From positions 422,774-486,773 of the forward strand of contig NZ_MYFO02000005.1 in assembly GCF_004514475.2 (NCBI RefSeq): DNA of 64,000 nucleotides, written 5' to 3'. How positions within the stretch are numbered: the first letter of the stretch is position 1; the number at the start of each line of letters is the position of its first letter. Shown here piece after piece: positions 46,465 to 55,783 of the stretch. This DNA is from Paenibacillus athensensis. Its GTDB lineage: Bacteria; Bacillota; Bacilli; Paenibacillales; NBRC-103111. The notes beneath the pieces are model-generated. The model was given only the letters and a program-made list of their open reading frames with translations, was not told where the DNA came from and did not search any database. The translations under genes and the position numbers were made by a program.

Positions 46465-47649
46465 TTAACGGACATTCGGCAGCATGGAGCCGAAATCCGG
46501 CAGCGCTGCTTGCAACGCCGCAGTTTGATCTTCCGGCATATAGCGCGGCGGACTCGCCAGCTTCCCCAGCAAATCCTGCACGATAGACGCCGCTGCGTCC
46601 GGCTTCTGTATCGCCTGCAGCCTCATACGAGCGTTCTGCTGCATTCGGGGCTGCTGGAGGAAAGCGGCGATGTCCGCTGTCAGCTCCCCCAGCTCCTGAT
46701 GCACGCGAGCAGCGCCCCGTCCGGCCAAATACCGGGCGTTCTCTCGCTCCTGCCCGGCGTACGGCCGGTAAATATACAACGGCAGCTCCAGCGCGATCGC
46801 TTCGCTCAGCGTCAACCCACCCGCTTTGGTGACCAGACAAGACGCCTGCTCCATCCGTTCGGGCAGGTTGTCGACAAACCCGTCCACGTAAACGTTGCCC
46901 GCCTCCGCGAACCGGGCGTCCAGCTTGAGCCGAAGCTTGTCTTGATGACCGCAGACGACGTGAATACGCGTGCCGGCGATGCCGCTGAGCGCATGAATCA
47001 TTTCGGCCGCGTAGCCCGCAGCTCCTTTATCTGTCGCCATGACCAGAATCGTCTTCCCTTCCCCGTCCGCAGGAGCGCAGGCTCGGGCACAGGAGCCGTT
47101 GTCCATAATCGGGATGCCGCTGACCGCGATCCGCTCGCAGCCGATGCCCCGCAGCATCATCTGCTGCTTGAGCTCCTCTGTGGCGACGTAATAGCCGTCG
47201 ACTCCCGGATGGAGCCACGAGGCATGCAGCGCGTAGTCTGTAAGCACAGTGTAATTGCGAATGCCTCGCTCCCGGCACAACTCGGGAGACACTGCGAACG
47301 GAAACGTCGTTACAACCGCATCCGGGCACAGCTGCCCAAGCAACTCACCGAGCTTTTTGCGTCCCAGTGCCCGGGTCGATTGCTGAAACCAAGCAGCCCC
47401 CCTCGCCTCCCGAGTCCAATAGTAGCTCCAGCCATAGTAGTTGAGACCGATTCTCGAAGTTTGCAGGCTGGTATGAATCAACGAATGGGCAATCGTATGC
47501 AGGATCGGATGGCCTTCCTTCATCAAATCGACAATTGTTACTTGCGTAACTCCCTGCCGGTGCAGCTGCTGCCGCAGCGCACGCGCAGCCGTTATATGTC
47601 CATTGCCGTAGCTGGCCGTCAAAATCAAGATTCGCGGATTTCGCTCCAT
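46465..47649 (-). CDS. Diacylglycerol glucosyltransferase-like glycosyltransferase (UgtP/MGDG synthase family)
   Basis: The 394-residue protein begins LILTASYGNGHITAARAL, the MGDG-synthase N-domain signature, followed by DLMKEGHPILHTIAHSLI. The C-domain has LVTKAGGLTLSEAIALELPLYIYRP, the UDP-sugar binding part of GT28 enzymes. These enzymes add glucose or galactose to diacylglycerol at the inner membrane face, giving glycolipids for membranes and teichoic acid anchors. It is third in an operon with the two-component genes upstream, so its expression is likely tied to their signal. Confidence 0.92.
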   Translation of the reverse strand: MERNPRILILTASYGNGHITAARALRQQLHRQGVTQVTIVDLMKEGHPILHTIAHSLIHTSLQTSRIGLNYYGWSYYWTREARGAAWFQQSTRALGRKKLGELLGQLCPDAVVTTFPFAVSPELCRERGIRNYTVLTDYALHASWLHPGVDGYYVATEELKQQMMLRGIGCERIAVSGIPIMDNGSCARACAPADGEGKTILVMATDKGAAGYAAEMIHALSGIAGTRIHVVCGHQDKLRLKLDARFAEAGNVYVDGFVDNLPERMEQASCLVTKAGGLTLSEAIALELPLYIYRPYAGQERENARYLAGRGAARVHQELGELTADIAAFLQQPRMQQNARMRLQAIQKPDAAASIVQDLLGKLASPPRYMPEDQTAALQAALPDFGSMLPNVR

Positions 47650-47676
47650 CCTCGTCCCTCCCCCCGAATGTGAAGC

Positions 47677-48363
47677 TTACAGCCGAAACCGATAGCCCGC
47701 TCCCCAGACGGTTTCTATAAACTCCGTCGGCGGTTGGCCGCCCTCCAGCTTCTCTCTCAGCTTGCGGATATGCACAGTTACGGTCTGCGTATCGCCCAGC
47801 GCGTGAATTCCCCAAATGCGCTCAAACAGATGATCCTTGCTGAACACCCGGTCCGGATTCGAGGCCAGAAAATACAGCAGTTCCAGCTCCTTGGTCGTCA
47901 GCACCACTTCCCGTTCGCCCAGGTACACACGCCGCGCTCCGTAATCGATGGTGAGGCCGTGCGCTTCGATCACTTCTTTATGCTCCTTCTCGCCGCGAAT
48001 TCGCTCGTAACGGGCCAAATGCGCTTTCACCCTCGCAACCAGCTCTCCTGGCTTGAACGGTTTCGTGATGTAATCATCAGCCCCCAGACCCAGACCCTTA
48101 ATGACATCGATGTCTTCCTTCTTCGCCGTTACCATCAGAATCGGAAGGTTAATTACCTCACGCAGCCGCTTGCACACCTCAAAGCCGTTCATCACAGGCA
48201 ACATCACATCCAGCAAAATCAAATCATATTCGCCGCTCAAGCCCAGCCGCAAGCCTTTCTCGCCATCCGCCGCGATATCGGTCGCATAGCCGCTGACCTC
48301 CAGATAGTCGCGTTCCAGCTCGGCAATCAACTGCTCGTCTTCAACAATTAAAATGCGTTTCAT
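47677..48363 (-). CDS. OmpR/PhoB-family response regulator
   Basis: The 228-residue protein has a receiver (1-120; Asp52 in LILLDVMLPVMNG, acidic cluster EDE at 8-10, ITKPF near 104) and a winged-helix domain ending AGYRFRL with QTVTVHIRKLREKL. It overlaps the end of the kinase gene by 23 nt. Here the kinase comes first, the reverse of the usual order. It is the candidate to bind the 11-bp-spaced repeat upstream of the kinase gene. Confidence 0.94.
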   Translation of the reverse strand: MKRILIVEDEQLIAELERDYLEVSGYATDIAADGEKGLRLGLSGEYDLILLDVMLPVMNGFEVCKRLREVINLPILMVTAKKEDIDVIKGLGLGADDYITKPFKPGELVARVKAHLARYERIRGEKEHKEVIEAHGLTIDYGARRVYLGEREVVLTTKELELLYFLASNPDRVFSKDHLFERIWGIHALGDTQTVTVHIRKLREKLEGGQPPTEFIETVWGAGYRFRL

Positions 48364-49870
48364 CAGGAATCACCATCTTTATTGGTTTTAGCGGTAAATG
48401 AATGCTGATGCGAGTCCATTCGCCTTTGACGCTCGCTGCGTGAATCGTTCCGCCGTGCCCCTCGACAATTTGCTTGGAAATCGCCAATCCCAGACCGCTA
48501 CCGCCGGTATGACTATTGCGTGACGGATCCGCGCGATAAAAGCGCTCAAAAATATGCGGCAGCGCCTCTGCATCAATCCCCAGGCCGTTATCCTCAAGCT
48601 CGATGCAAACCACGTCGTTTGCTGCGTAAGCGCGCAGCTGCAGCCGTTTTTCCGGCTTATTCATATATTTCAGTGCATTGTCGATCATGTTGGCGAAAAC
48701 GCGCCTGATCTTGTCGCGATCCAGTGAAAGGTTCACAGGCGCAAGATCAAGCTCCGCCGTAAAGTCGACGCCTTGCTTGCCCAGCTCAAAAGCCAATTCC
48801 TCCGACCAGTCGGCCAAAAAGGCGGCCAGCTCTACCTGTTCAAAATGAAACGGCAGCTGCTTCAAATCCAGCTTGGAATACAAAAACAGCTCGTCAATCA
48901 AATGCTCCATTTCTTCGGCTTTGGCCGAAATGATCTCCATATATTTTTGACGCTTTTGCGGCGTATCGGCGATGCCGTCGCCCAACCCGTCTATATAGCC
49001 GCGAAGAGCGGTCAGCGGAGTTCGCAAATCATGCGAAATGTTGGAAATCAGCTCCTTGCGGTTGTTCTCATATTGTGCCTGCGTATCCATCGACTGGCGC
49101 AGCTCCCGCCGCATTTGCTCGAAGGCGAGACTAAGCTCGCCAATTTCATCTTTGCTGTCGATGCGCACCTGCACATCGAGATCGCCTGCCTTCATGCGTT
49201 TCATCGCCTGCTTCAGCTCACGTAAAGGCGTAACAATGCTCCGCGACACAAAATAAGTGAGCAGCGAATGAGTCAAAATCAAAATAATCGCCAGCGCAAT
49301 AAACAGAATCGGAAAAAACTCGCGCGCAAAATTGACCAGCGGATTGACCGTGGTTACAATCATCAGCGTTCCCGGCGTGCCATCGGCGTTCGTAAATGCG
49401 AAATGGACGATGGCCAGCCACTGACTGCCGTAGCGCTGCGGCTCCTCATGCTCGATATGCGCCGGTCGGTTCGCTCCTCGATCCGACGGGGAAGCTTCCT
49501 CCGACCAGCTTGGCCGCTGCAGCAGCGCCGCATTCTGCAGGGCAGGGGAAGCATACACCATTTCGCCTTGCTTGTGTACGACAAGCGCGGACTTGCCGGT
49601 CTGCAGTTCCTGGTCGATGTCGGCCAGATAAGCCCGGTCGGCGAGCGCAGCAGGATTGCTTTCGGCTGTGCGCCACAGTTCCTTTTCCAAGCGCTCCAGC
49701 GTATGGTTTTCAAACAGGGTCCCGTCCTGCCCGTATTGCTGCCAAAGGCTGCGAACGTCGCCGCGGAATACAACGATCAGCAAAGCTGCTGTAATCACCA
49801 TCATCAGCAGCGGTACGATCAGCATAGCCGCGTAGGAAAGCAGCAGCTTCAGTCGAATGGACATGCGCAT
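48341..49870 (-). CDS. Membrane sensor histidine kinase with HAMP domain
   Basis: The 509-residue kinase has helices at about 8-32 and 185-207 flanking an outside sensor region, HAMP (about 208-262), dimerisation His280 in NISHDLRTPLTAL, and an ATPase domain with NMIDNALKYM, DNGLGID and GGSGLGLAIS. ATG 49870 is three nt after GGAG; ATG 49864, two codons later, is better spaced and may be the true start. It heads the operon that includes the response regulator, glycolipid synthase, phosphoesterase and deacetylase. Confidence 0.93.
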   Translation of the reverse strand: MRMSIRLKLLLSYAAMLIVPLLMMVITAALLIVVFRGDVRSLWQQYGQDGTLFENHTLERLEKELWRTAESNPAALADRAYLADIDQELQTGKSALVVHKQGEMVYASPALQNAALLQRPSWSEEASPSDRGANRPAHIEHEEPQRYGSQWLAIVHFAFTNADGTPGTLMIVTTVNPLVNFAREFFPILFIALAIILILTHSLLTYFVSRSIVTPLRELKQAMKRMKAGDLDVQVRIDSKDEIGELSLAFEQMRRELRQSMDTQAQYENNRKELISNISHDLRTPLTALRGYIDGLGDGIADTPQKRQKYMEIISAKAEEMEHLIDELFLYSKLDLKQLPFHFEQVELAAFLADWSEELAFELGKQGVDFTAELDLAPVNLSLDRDKIRRVFANMIDNALKYMNKPEKRLQLRAYAANDVVCIELEDNGLGIDAEALPHIFERFYRADPSRNSHTGGSGLGLAISKQIVEGHGGTIHAASVKGEWTRISIHLPLKPIKMVIPDETHFNC

Positions 49871-49962
49871 CGTCTCCGTTTGGCCAGACTTTTTACTTTT
49901 GTTCCGGGCGTAAGGCCTTCCAACGTCATCATAAGCGGAAAAAATGAAGTCCCGGTGAAGCC

Positions 49963-49981
49963 TTTCTTAAATTTTTCTTAA
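49963..49981 (-). promoter_or_regulatory. Direct repeat with 11-bp period, candidate response-regulator site
   Basis: On the minus strand TTAAGAAA occurs twice 11 bp apart (49974-49981 and 49963-49970). PhoP/OmpR-class dimers bind such repeats on one face of the helix. It lies about 95 nt before the kinase start, so autoregulation is likely. Confidence 0.6.
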
Positions 49982-50068
49982 TTCCTGATCGCCCCGTCCA
50001 AAACACATTGCGCACTACCTGAATAAGATGCAGAATCAGGAATTTATGACCAGAAAGGTTGGATACGT

Positions 50069-51157
50069 TTGCGTATATTAATTATCGCCCCTGAGCAAAA
50101 TCCGGTGCCTCCGCTTGTGGGGAGCTCTGTCGAGCACTGCATCTACCAGATTGCCAAGCAAATACCATCGTCGCATCACGTCACAATTGTAAGCCGTTGG
50201 CGTCGCGGGTATCCCAAGACCAGCGTATACGGGAATGTGAAAATCATCCGCGTTCAAGGAGCTACGACATCCGCCTATCTCCGCAATGTCCTGAACGTCA
50301 TTCAAGGGCGCAGCTATGATGTGATCCAGATCGACAACCGCCCCCGTTTTATCCCTGCCGTTCGCAAGCTGTTTCCCCATACGTTAATTTCAATCTTCCT
50401 GCATTCCACAACGTTCATCTCGCCCCCGGTGACATCCAGGCGCCAAGCCGCTTCCGATCTTAGCTATGCCAGCCGGATTATTGGCAACAGCCGTTCCTTG
50501 CACAATCACCTGATCAAGACATTCCCGGAGCAAAGCCGCAAGGTCCGGTTTGTCCATTTGGGTGTGAATCCGCAGCAATTTCGTCCCCGCCGATCGCGGC
50601 GAGACGGCTCGTCCCCGTTTGTCGTTCTTTTTGCCGGCAGACTGATTCCCCGCAAGGGTCTTCCTTTGTTAATGAAGGCAGTCAAGCTCGCGAGGCGTTC
50701 TGTTCCCCGGATCAAGCTGGTGATCGCTGGCGGAACCGCCAAATCGGGCTACAAGGTTCGCTTGAAGCGGATCGCTTCCTCGCTTGGCATTCCTGTCGTT
50801 TTTAAAGGGTACGTCTCGCGCAGTCGCATGCCGCGGCTATACAACACTGCGGATTGCTTCGTCTGTCCGTCTCAGGGCCACGAAGCCTTCGGGCTTGTCA
50901 ACGTGGAGGCGATGGCTTCCGGCGTACCTGTCATTGCCTCGCGCAACGGCGGCATTCCCGAGATCGTCCGGCATGAGCGCAATGGACTACTGGTAACGAA
51001 CTATCACAGCCCTGCCGCCTTCGCCAAGCAAATCGCGAGTCTGGCCGTCAATCATGCCAAAGCCGATCGGCTTGCCCGACAAGCCCGACGCGATGTGCAG
51101 CAGCGCTTCACCTGGCGAATGACAGCCAAGCAACTGCTGCGTCTGTACAAGGCTTGA
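50069..51157 (+). CDS. Glycosyltransferase family 4, CotSA-like
   Basis: The 362-residue protein starts at TTG 50069, nine nt after AAAGG. The N-domain begins RILIIAPEQNPVPPLVG, and the C-domain has LFAGRLIPRKGLPLLMKA, VFKGYVSRSRMPRLYNTADCFVCPS and HEAFGLVNVEAMASGVPVIAS, the nucleotide-sugar motif of GT4 enzymes (E-x7-E). The opening resembles CotSA-type spore coat glycosyltransferases. It is divergent from the kinase operon and stands alone. Acceptor and sugar are unknown. Confidence 0.9.
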   Translation: MRILIIAPEQNPVPPLVGSSVEHCIYQIAKQIPSSHHVTIVSRWRRGYPKTSVYGNVKIIRVQGATTSAYLRNVLNVIQGRSYDVIQIDNRPRFIPAVRKLFPHTLISIFLHSTTFISPPVTSRRQAASDLSYASRIIGNSRSLHNHLIKTFPEQSRKVRFVHLGVNPQQFRPRRSRRDGSSPFVVLFAGRLIPRKGLPLLMKAVKLARRSVPRIKLVIAGGTAKSGYKVRLKRIASSLGIPVVFKGYVSRSRMPRLYNTADCFVCPSQGHEAFGLVNVEAMASGVPVIASRNGGIPEIVRHERNGLLVTNYHSPAAFAKQIASLAVNHAKADRLARQARRDVQQRFTWRMTAKQLLRLYKA

Positions 51158-51165
51158 GCGTAGTT

Positions 51166-51436
51166 GCCGATCCGTTTATGATACCAGCCCAGCGGCAACC
51201 TAATCATCAACAAGCTGCCAGCCGTCAATGCTGCAAGGCCTGCGACTGTTGAAGTGTGCCGCCAAAGCAGGAACGCCAGTATCCCATACAAGCTGAAAGC
51301 AGCCATAAAGTGACCTTTGGGAAAGCTAAAAACGTTCGCATCCACAATGCAATGCAAATTAGGCCGGGCCCGATGAAAAATCAGCTTTAACGATTCATTG
51401 AGTAGCATGGGCCAATTCACGTTTAGCTTTTGTAAA
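51166..51436 (-). pseudogene. Remnant of a PAP2-family phosphatase
   Basis: A frame of about 90 codons keeps LKLIFHRARPN (PAP2 motif 1, K-x6-RP) and FSFPKGHFMAAFSLYGILAFLLWRH, where motif 2 is PKGH instead of PSGH. The third motif (SRxYLGVHxxxD) is gone: after SLLMIRLPLG the reading drifts to WYHKRIG and enters the tail of the glycosyltransferase gene. The N-terminal helices are missing too. I therefore call it a decayed fragment of a lipid phosphatase such as undecaprenyl-diphosphatase or phosphatidate phosphatase. Confidence 0.75.
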
Positions 51437-51451
51437 GCCTAGATAAAAAAA

Positions 51452-51493
51452 CCTGAATCATCAAGGCTCTGATGTATTCAGGCTTCTTTTTCT
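51452..51493. terminator. Terminator between the PAP2 remnant and the ABC operon
   Basis: CCTGAAT-CATCA (51452-51463) pairs with TGATG-ATTCAGG (51470-51482, one bulged T). T- and A-runs flank it on both sides. Confidence 0.85.
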
Positions 51494-51502
51494 ACCCCAT
51501 CC

Positions 51503-52780
51503 CTATACCTTAAAAGCCTTCATCGCCTTGCGCAGCTCGCGCAGCGAAGGACGTTTGCCGTACATCAGCACGCCGGTACGGTAAATTTTCGCGGCGATCC
51601 AGGCCATGCCGACAATCGCGGCCGCTTGCAGCGCAATCGCCAGCCAGACCTCCCAGACCGCAGGACTGGTCATCCCGATCCGCAGGAACATGATCAGGGG
51701 CGAGAAGAACGGCATGAACGACATCACCTTCACATAACCTGCTGTCGGGTTATTCAGCCCGAAGATCGCAATCATGAACGCAGCGACAATAATCATCATC
51801 ACCGGCATGATCGCTTGGCCGACCTCTTCCGTACGGCTAACCAGCGAACCCACAGCAGCGAACAAGGTCGCGTAAATAAAGAACCCGAGCAGGTAGAAGA
51901 TCAGGAAGTAAAAGATCAGCGACACCTGCAGGTCGGCCCAGCTCAAATGCAGCTCCTGAACCAGCTCGCCATTGCCCGACAAGCCGAGATTCACTGCAGC
52001 CACCGCAATAATCAGGGCGATTTGCACGAGGGCGAGCAGGCAGATGCCGATGATTTTGCCGAACATTTGCTTGAGCGGCGCCACGCTGGTGATGAGCACC
52101 TCCATCACGCGCGAGCTTTTTTCCGCGGTAATTTCCATCGCGACCATGTTGCCGAAGCCTACGACGCCCATGTAGAGCAGGAACAGCAGCGCGTAGACGA
52201 GCGCGTAGGCCATGACCATTTGCGACTCGCTTTTGCCCCCGGCCGCTTCGCCGCTCGCGGAGATTTGCACGGTTGCGAGATTAACCGGCGTGCGCAGCGC
52301 CGTTTGCTGGTCTGCCGTCAGCTTGGCGCCTTCCAGCACGGTCGCTGTTTTCACCTGTTGCAGCGCGGTTTGCAGCTTGTTCTTCAAGCTGAATTCCAGC
52401 GAACCCTCCGACTTGTAGGTCACCTGCGGGAATTCGCCGGCAGCCGCATCTGCGATTTGCAAATAGCCCTTGATCTTCTTGTCCGCGATCATTTGCCGCG
52501 CCGCCGCTTCCGGGTCTCCGCCCTCCGCCAGCGGCACGATGCGAATGTCCGGCTGCTCCTGCTGGCTGTAATACGCCTCCAGCCGCTCGGCGATCCGGCT
52601 GGCTTCGCCGCCAACGACAGCAATACCCGTCGCTTCATGCGACGACATCTTGTCGATCAGCGTCGGCAAATTGATCAGAACGGACAGCAGCACAATCAGA
52701 ATCAAGCTCATCACGCGAAACGACTTGGAGCGAAACCGCGACAGGAACGTAAACCGGATGACCGTCAACATGCTATTCAT
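51503..52780 (-). CDS. ABC-2 type exporter permease, NatB/YhaP-like
   Basis: The 425-residue protein has one N-terminal helix (about 20-42), a large outside domain (about 45-185) and five or more C-terminal helices (about 190-395), the NatB/YhaP layout. Its start overlaps the ATPase gene by 8 nt. It should export a substrate such as sodium, a lipid or a toxic compound; the family does not fix which. Last gene of the GntR/ABC operon. Confidence 0.9.
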   Translation of the reverse strand: MNSMLTVIRFTFLSRFRSKSFRVMSLILIVLLSVLINLPTLIDKMSSHEATGIAVVGGEASRIAERLEAYYSQQEQPDIRIVPLAEGGDPEAAARQMIADKKIKGYLQIADAAAGEFPQVTYKSEGSLEFSLKNKLQTALQQVKTATVLEGAKLTADQQTALRTPVNLATVQISASGEAAGGKSESQMVMAYALVYALLFLLYMGVVGFGNMVAMEITAEKSSRVMEVLITSVAPLKQMFGKIIGICLLALVQIALIIAVAAVNLGLSGNGELVQELHLSWADLQVSLIFYFLIFYLLGFFIYATLFAAVGSLVSRTEEVGQAIMPVMMIIVAAFMIAIFGLNNPTAGYVKVMSFMPFFSPLIMFLRIGMTSPAVWEVWLAIALQAAAIVGMAWIAAKIYRTGVLMYGKRPSLRELRKAMKAFKV

Positions 52781-53678
52781 GCGCTCGACCTACTTTCTGG
52801 ATAAAAATTTCATTCAACGTCGGCTCCATCAGCTGAAACCGCTGCACCACCGCGCCGCTGGCGACAACGTGCTGGAGAATGCGCTGCGCGGCCTCCGGCC
52901 CCTGAATCCGCAGCTCGTAGCCGTTCAGATGCTTGTCGACCGAGGTTACGCCGGCAATCCGTTCCAGTCCGGCCACAGCCTCGTCAGTTTCCAGCAAAAC
53001 GCGTTCCTTGGGGAACGACGCCTTGATCTGCTTGAGCTGGCCCTGCAGCACCGTATTCGACTTGTGCAAAATACAGATGTTCTCGCACAGCTCCTCGACG
53101 TGATCCATCCGGTGGCTGGAGAACAGGATCGTTTTGCCGGCGTCGCGCAGCAGCTTGACCATGCTTTTCAGCAGCTCGACATTAACCGGGTCCAGACCGC
53201 TGAACGCTTCATCAAGAATCAGAATATCGGGATTGTGAATCACCGCGGCGATAAACTGAATTTTTTGCTGATTGCCCTTGGACAACTCCTCGACTCGCTT
53301 GCTGTAATATTCCGGCACCTCAAAGCGTTCCAGCCACAGCTTTAGCTCCCGGTCGGCTTGCTTGCGCCCCATGCCGCGCAATTCGGCCAAATATAACAGC
53401 TGCTCGCTGACCTTGATCTTGGGATACAAGCCGCGCTCCTCCGGCAAATACCCGAGCAGGGTGCGCAGCTCGTCGCGGTAGCCCTGCCCCTTCCAGCGAA
53501 TATGGCCCTTGTCGGGATAAATCAGTCCGAGCACCATGCGCATCGTCGTCGTCTTGCCCGCGCCGTTAGCGCCAAGCAAGCCGTAGATTTCCCCCTCGCG
53601 CACCGCCAGATTGATCGCATTCACGGCAATTTTGTCCCCGTATTCCTTGGTCACCTGCTCTACCTGCAAAGGCAGCAT
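52773..53678 (-). CDS. ABC exporter ATP-binding protein, NatA/YhaQ-like
   Basis: The 301-residue ATPase has Walker A (GANGAGKTT, about 37-45), signature LSKGNQQKI (about 132-140), Walker B (ILILDEAFSG) and the switch His in FSSHRMDH. A C-terminal extension of about 80 residues is typical of NatA/YhaQ. AAAGG lies 10 nt before the ATG. It pairs with the permease whose gene overlaps its end. Confidence 0.93.
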   Translation of the reverse strand: MLPLQVEQVTKEYGDKIAVNAINLAVREGEIYGLLGANGAGKTTTMRMVLGLIYPDKGHIRWKGQGYRDELRTLLGYLPEERGLYPKIKVSEQLLYLAELRGMGRKQADRELKLWLERFEVPEYYSKRVEELSKGNQQKIQFIAAVIHNPDILILDEAFSGLDPVNVELLKSMVKLLRDAGKTILFSSHRMDHVEELCENICILHKSNTVLQGQLKQIKASFPKERVLLETDEAVAGLERIAGVTSVDKHLNGYELRIQGPEAAQRILQHVVASGAVVQRFQLMEPTLNEIFIQKVGRAHE

Positions 53679-53697
53679 GCGTCTTCACCCTTTCTAT

Positions 53698-54612
53698 TTA
53701 GCGCGGCCGCTTGACCGCAGATGTTCCGGCCTTGTGCCGGCGAATCAAATAGCTCAATATTTCATCCAGCTCCATCCCCTGGGTACGCGTCACCGTGACC
53801 CCGGCCTGCTGCAGCGCCAGCTCCGTCGCCCGCGGCGCATCGCTGATCACCTTGCCGACAGACGCGCCGTCCGTCGCCTCGATCTCCAGCACGCCGGGCA
53901 GCCCGGCTGCTTGCTGCGGCTTTTCCGTCCAGAACGTCTTCCAGCCGTCTAGCAACGCGTCTTTCTCGTAGCAGCCCAACACTTTTCCGTCATAAAAAAA
54001 CACCACATAATCGGCGATCCGCCGCACTTCATCGAGAATATGCGTCGTAAACAGCAGCGATTTGCCGCCGCGCTCCATGAATGCGGTCATATCCTCCAGC
54101 ATCATCCGCCAGGCAAAAGGGTCCAGTCCCGCCGTCGGCTCATCCAATAGCAGCATGTCGGGATCATAGGCCAGCGCCTGCACGAACGCCAGCTTGCGTT
54201 GCATCCCCTTCGACAGCCGATCGAGCTGCTGCGCGGACTCCAATTCATAACGCGACAGCAGCCGTTCGTACATCTGCGCATTCCAGCCGGTATACCAATA
54301 CGCGTACAGCTCGCGTAATTGCTCAACCGTTGCAAAGCCCAGCTGCGCCCACTCTGTCGTCTCCGGCACATAGCCGATGCGCTGCTTCAAGCCGAGGTCC
54401 TCGGCATCCAGCTTGCGGCCCAATAGCTGAATCGCCCCGCTGTCCGGCGTCATCATGTTCATCAGCATGCGCAGCAGCGAGCTTTTGCCCGAGCCGTTCG
54501 GACCGACCAGCGCCACGACGTAGCCGGCTTCCAGCTCCAAATCGACGGGGCCCAGCTGCAGCTTATCTAGCTTTTTGCATAAGCCTTTGATGGAAATCGC
54601 GTATTCGCTCAT
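53698..54612 (-). CDS. ABC transporter ATP-binding protein, YtrB-like
   Basis: The 304-residue ATPase has Walker A (GPNGSGKSS, about 39-47), signature LSKGMQRKL, Walker B (MLLLDEPTAGLD) and a switch His in FTTHILDE. ATG 54612 was chosen over the frame opening at 54699 because it overlaps the GntR stop (ATGA) and starts the domain. It probably works with the membrane protein encoded first in the operon, as in ytrAB-type systems. Confidence 0.92.
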   Translation of the reverse strand: MSEYAISIKGLCKKLDKLQLGPVDLELEAGYVVALVGPNGSGKSSLLRMLMNMMTPDSGAIQLLGRKLDAEDLGLKQRIGYVPETTEWAQLGFATVEQLRELYAYWYTGWNAQMYERLLSRYELESAQQLDRLSKGMQRKLAFVQALAYDPDMLLLDEPTAGLDPFAWRMMLEDMTAFMERGGKSLLFTTHILDEVRRIADYVVFFYDGKVLGCYEKDALLDGWKTFWTEKPQQAAGLPGVLEIEATDGASVGKVISDAPRATELALQQAGVTVTRTQGMELDEILSYLIRRHKAGTSAVKRPR

Positions 54613-55037
54613 GACTCGCTCCCCCCATTCATTCCCATATCGGCACGAGCCAAGGCCAGCGCCTCTTCGAACAAAGCCCGCAGCTCGCCCGGCGTACACG
54701 GCACCTGCAGGCCGGCTCGCGCCGCCTCGCGCAGCGCCTCGGCCACAGCCTCCTTGCGGTATCGCTCGCGTTCGCCCGTATCGACACGGGCTACGAACGT
54801 ACCCGTTCCCTGCTTCGTCCGCAGGATGCCTTCATTCTCCAAATCCTGATAGACGCGGCGAATCGTAATCACGCTGCAGGTTAGCTCGGCCGCAAACTCG
54901 CGAATGGACGGCAGCAGTGTCCCCTCCGGGAGCCGGCCGCTCAAGATCAAGGCCCGCAGCTGGACTTCAATCTGGTGATACATCGGCTCCGCACTGTCCG
55001 GGGACAGCCGGATCGGGATAGACGCGCCCTTATCCAT
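54609..55037 (-). CDS. GntR-family regulator, YtrA subfamily
   Basis: 142 residues from ATG 55037 (AGGAAG 10 nt upstream; the GTG at 55046 has none). The winged helix-turn-helix shows PMYHQIEVQLRALILSGRLPEG, LPSIREFAAEL and QGTGTFVAR. The short C-terminal tail without a sensor domain marks the YtrA group, which represses ABC operons and responds to cell-envelope stress. The palindrome at the operon promoter is its likely operator. Confidence 0.92.
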   Translation of the reverse strand: MDKGASIPIRLSPDSAEPMYHQIEVQLRALILSGRLPEGTLLPSIREFAAELTCSVITIRRVYQDLENEGILRTKQGTGTFVARVDTGERERYRKEAVAEALREAARAGLQVPCTPGELRALFEEALALARADMGMNGGSES

Positions 55038-55767
55038 GCCAATCACGCTTCCTCAACCGCCCGACCAGCGCCCGACCGATTCCCAGTACCACCAACGCGG
55101 CAATGGCTAGCGATAACAAGCTGATTAGGCCGTGCGTGTCGTCCACCCAGCTTAACGAACGCGTCCAGACCGATTCGCCGAGCCACAACCACAAGATGAC
55201 AGCCGCCGTAATGTAGACCGGCACCATCATCATACAGCGATTGAAATATTGCCGCCCGGTCAAGCCCAGCTCCCAATACAGGTTCAAGCTGCCGAATACA
55301 ATCGAATACCCGATCCAGAATACGAAAAAGCCCACGAACTGCAGCGTCCCGAAACTAACGAGCTTGAGCGCTGCCGCTACAATTCCGTAGCCGGCGAACA
55401 GCACCAGCGCCATCGGCACAAGCGTGACCAGCAGCTGCATGAAACGACTGCTTACAATCACAGCCAGCGGAATCGGCAGCTGCCGCATGAAAGCAAGCTT
55501 TTTCGTAAACACATCCGTCGTCCGATAGGTCATATAACGCCTGCTGATCAGAAAACCCAAATTCGGTAAAATCGCCATCACAAAAAAATTCAGCACGATC
55601 CCCGTAAACGGGCGCATTCCTCCCGACGTATCCGTATCGCCAAGCTGTACGCTCATGGAAAGAATCACCCCGGCGGCATACAAATAGAACAGCATGTTCA
55701 ACACAATTGAATACGTTGTCGGCTGCAGCTCCTTGCGCGCCAGCCACCATGCTTGCTTTAGCAACAT
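55030..55767 (-). CDS. Multi-pass membrane protein, probable ABC permease of the GntR operon
   Basis: The 245-residue protein has about six hydrophobic spans (near 20-40, 60-80, 105-130, 135-160, 180-200, 215-235). ATG 55767 follows GGTAGG by 5 nt; a GTG at 55773 is also open. It is the first gene of the operon and overlaps the GntR gene by 8 nt. No conserved permease signature is obvious, so the role as partner of the 53698-54612 ATPase comes from context. Confidence 0.82.
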   Translation of the reverse strand: MLLKQAWWLARKELQPTTYSIVLNMLFYLYAAGVILSMSVQLGDTDTSGGMRPFTGIVLNFFVMAILPNLGFLISRRYMTYRTTDVFTKKLAFMRQLPIPLAVIVSSRFMQLLVTLVPMALVLFAGYGIVAAALKLVSFGTLQFVGFFVFWIGYSIVFGSLNLYWELGLTGRQYFNRCMMMVPVYITAAVILWLWLGESVWTRSLSWVDDTHGLISLLSLAIAALVVLGIGRALVGRLRKRDWHG

Positions 55768-55783
55768 CTTCACCTACCCGCAC

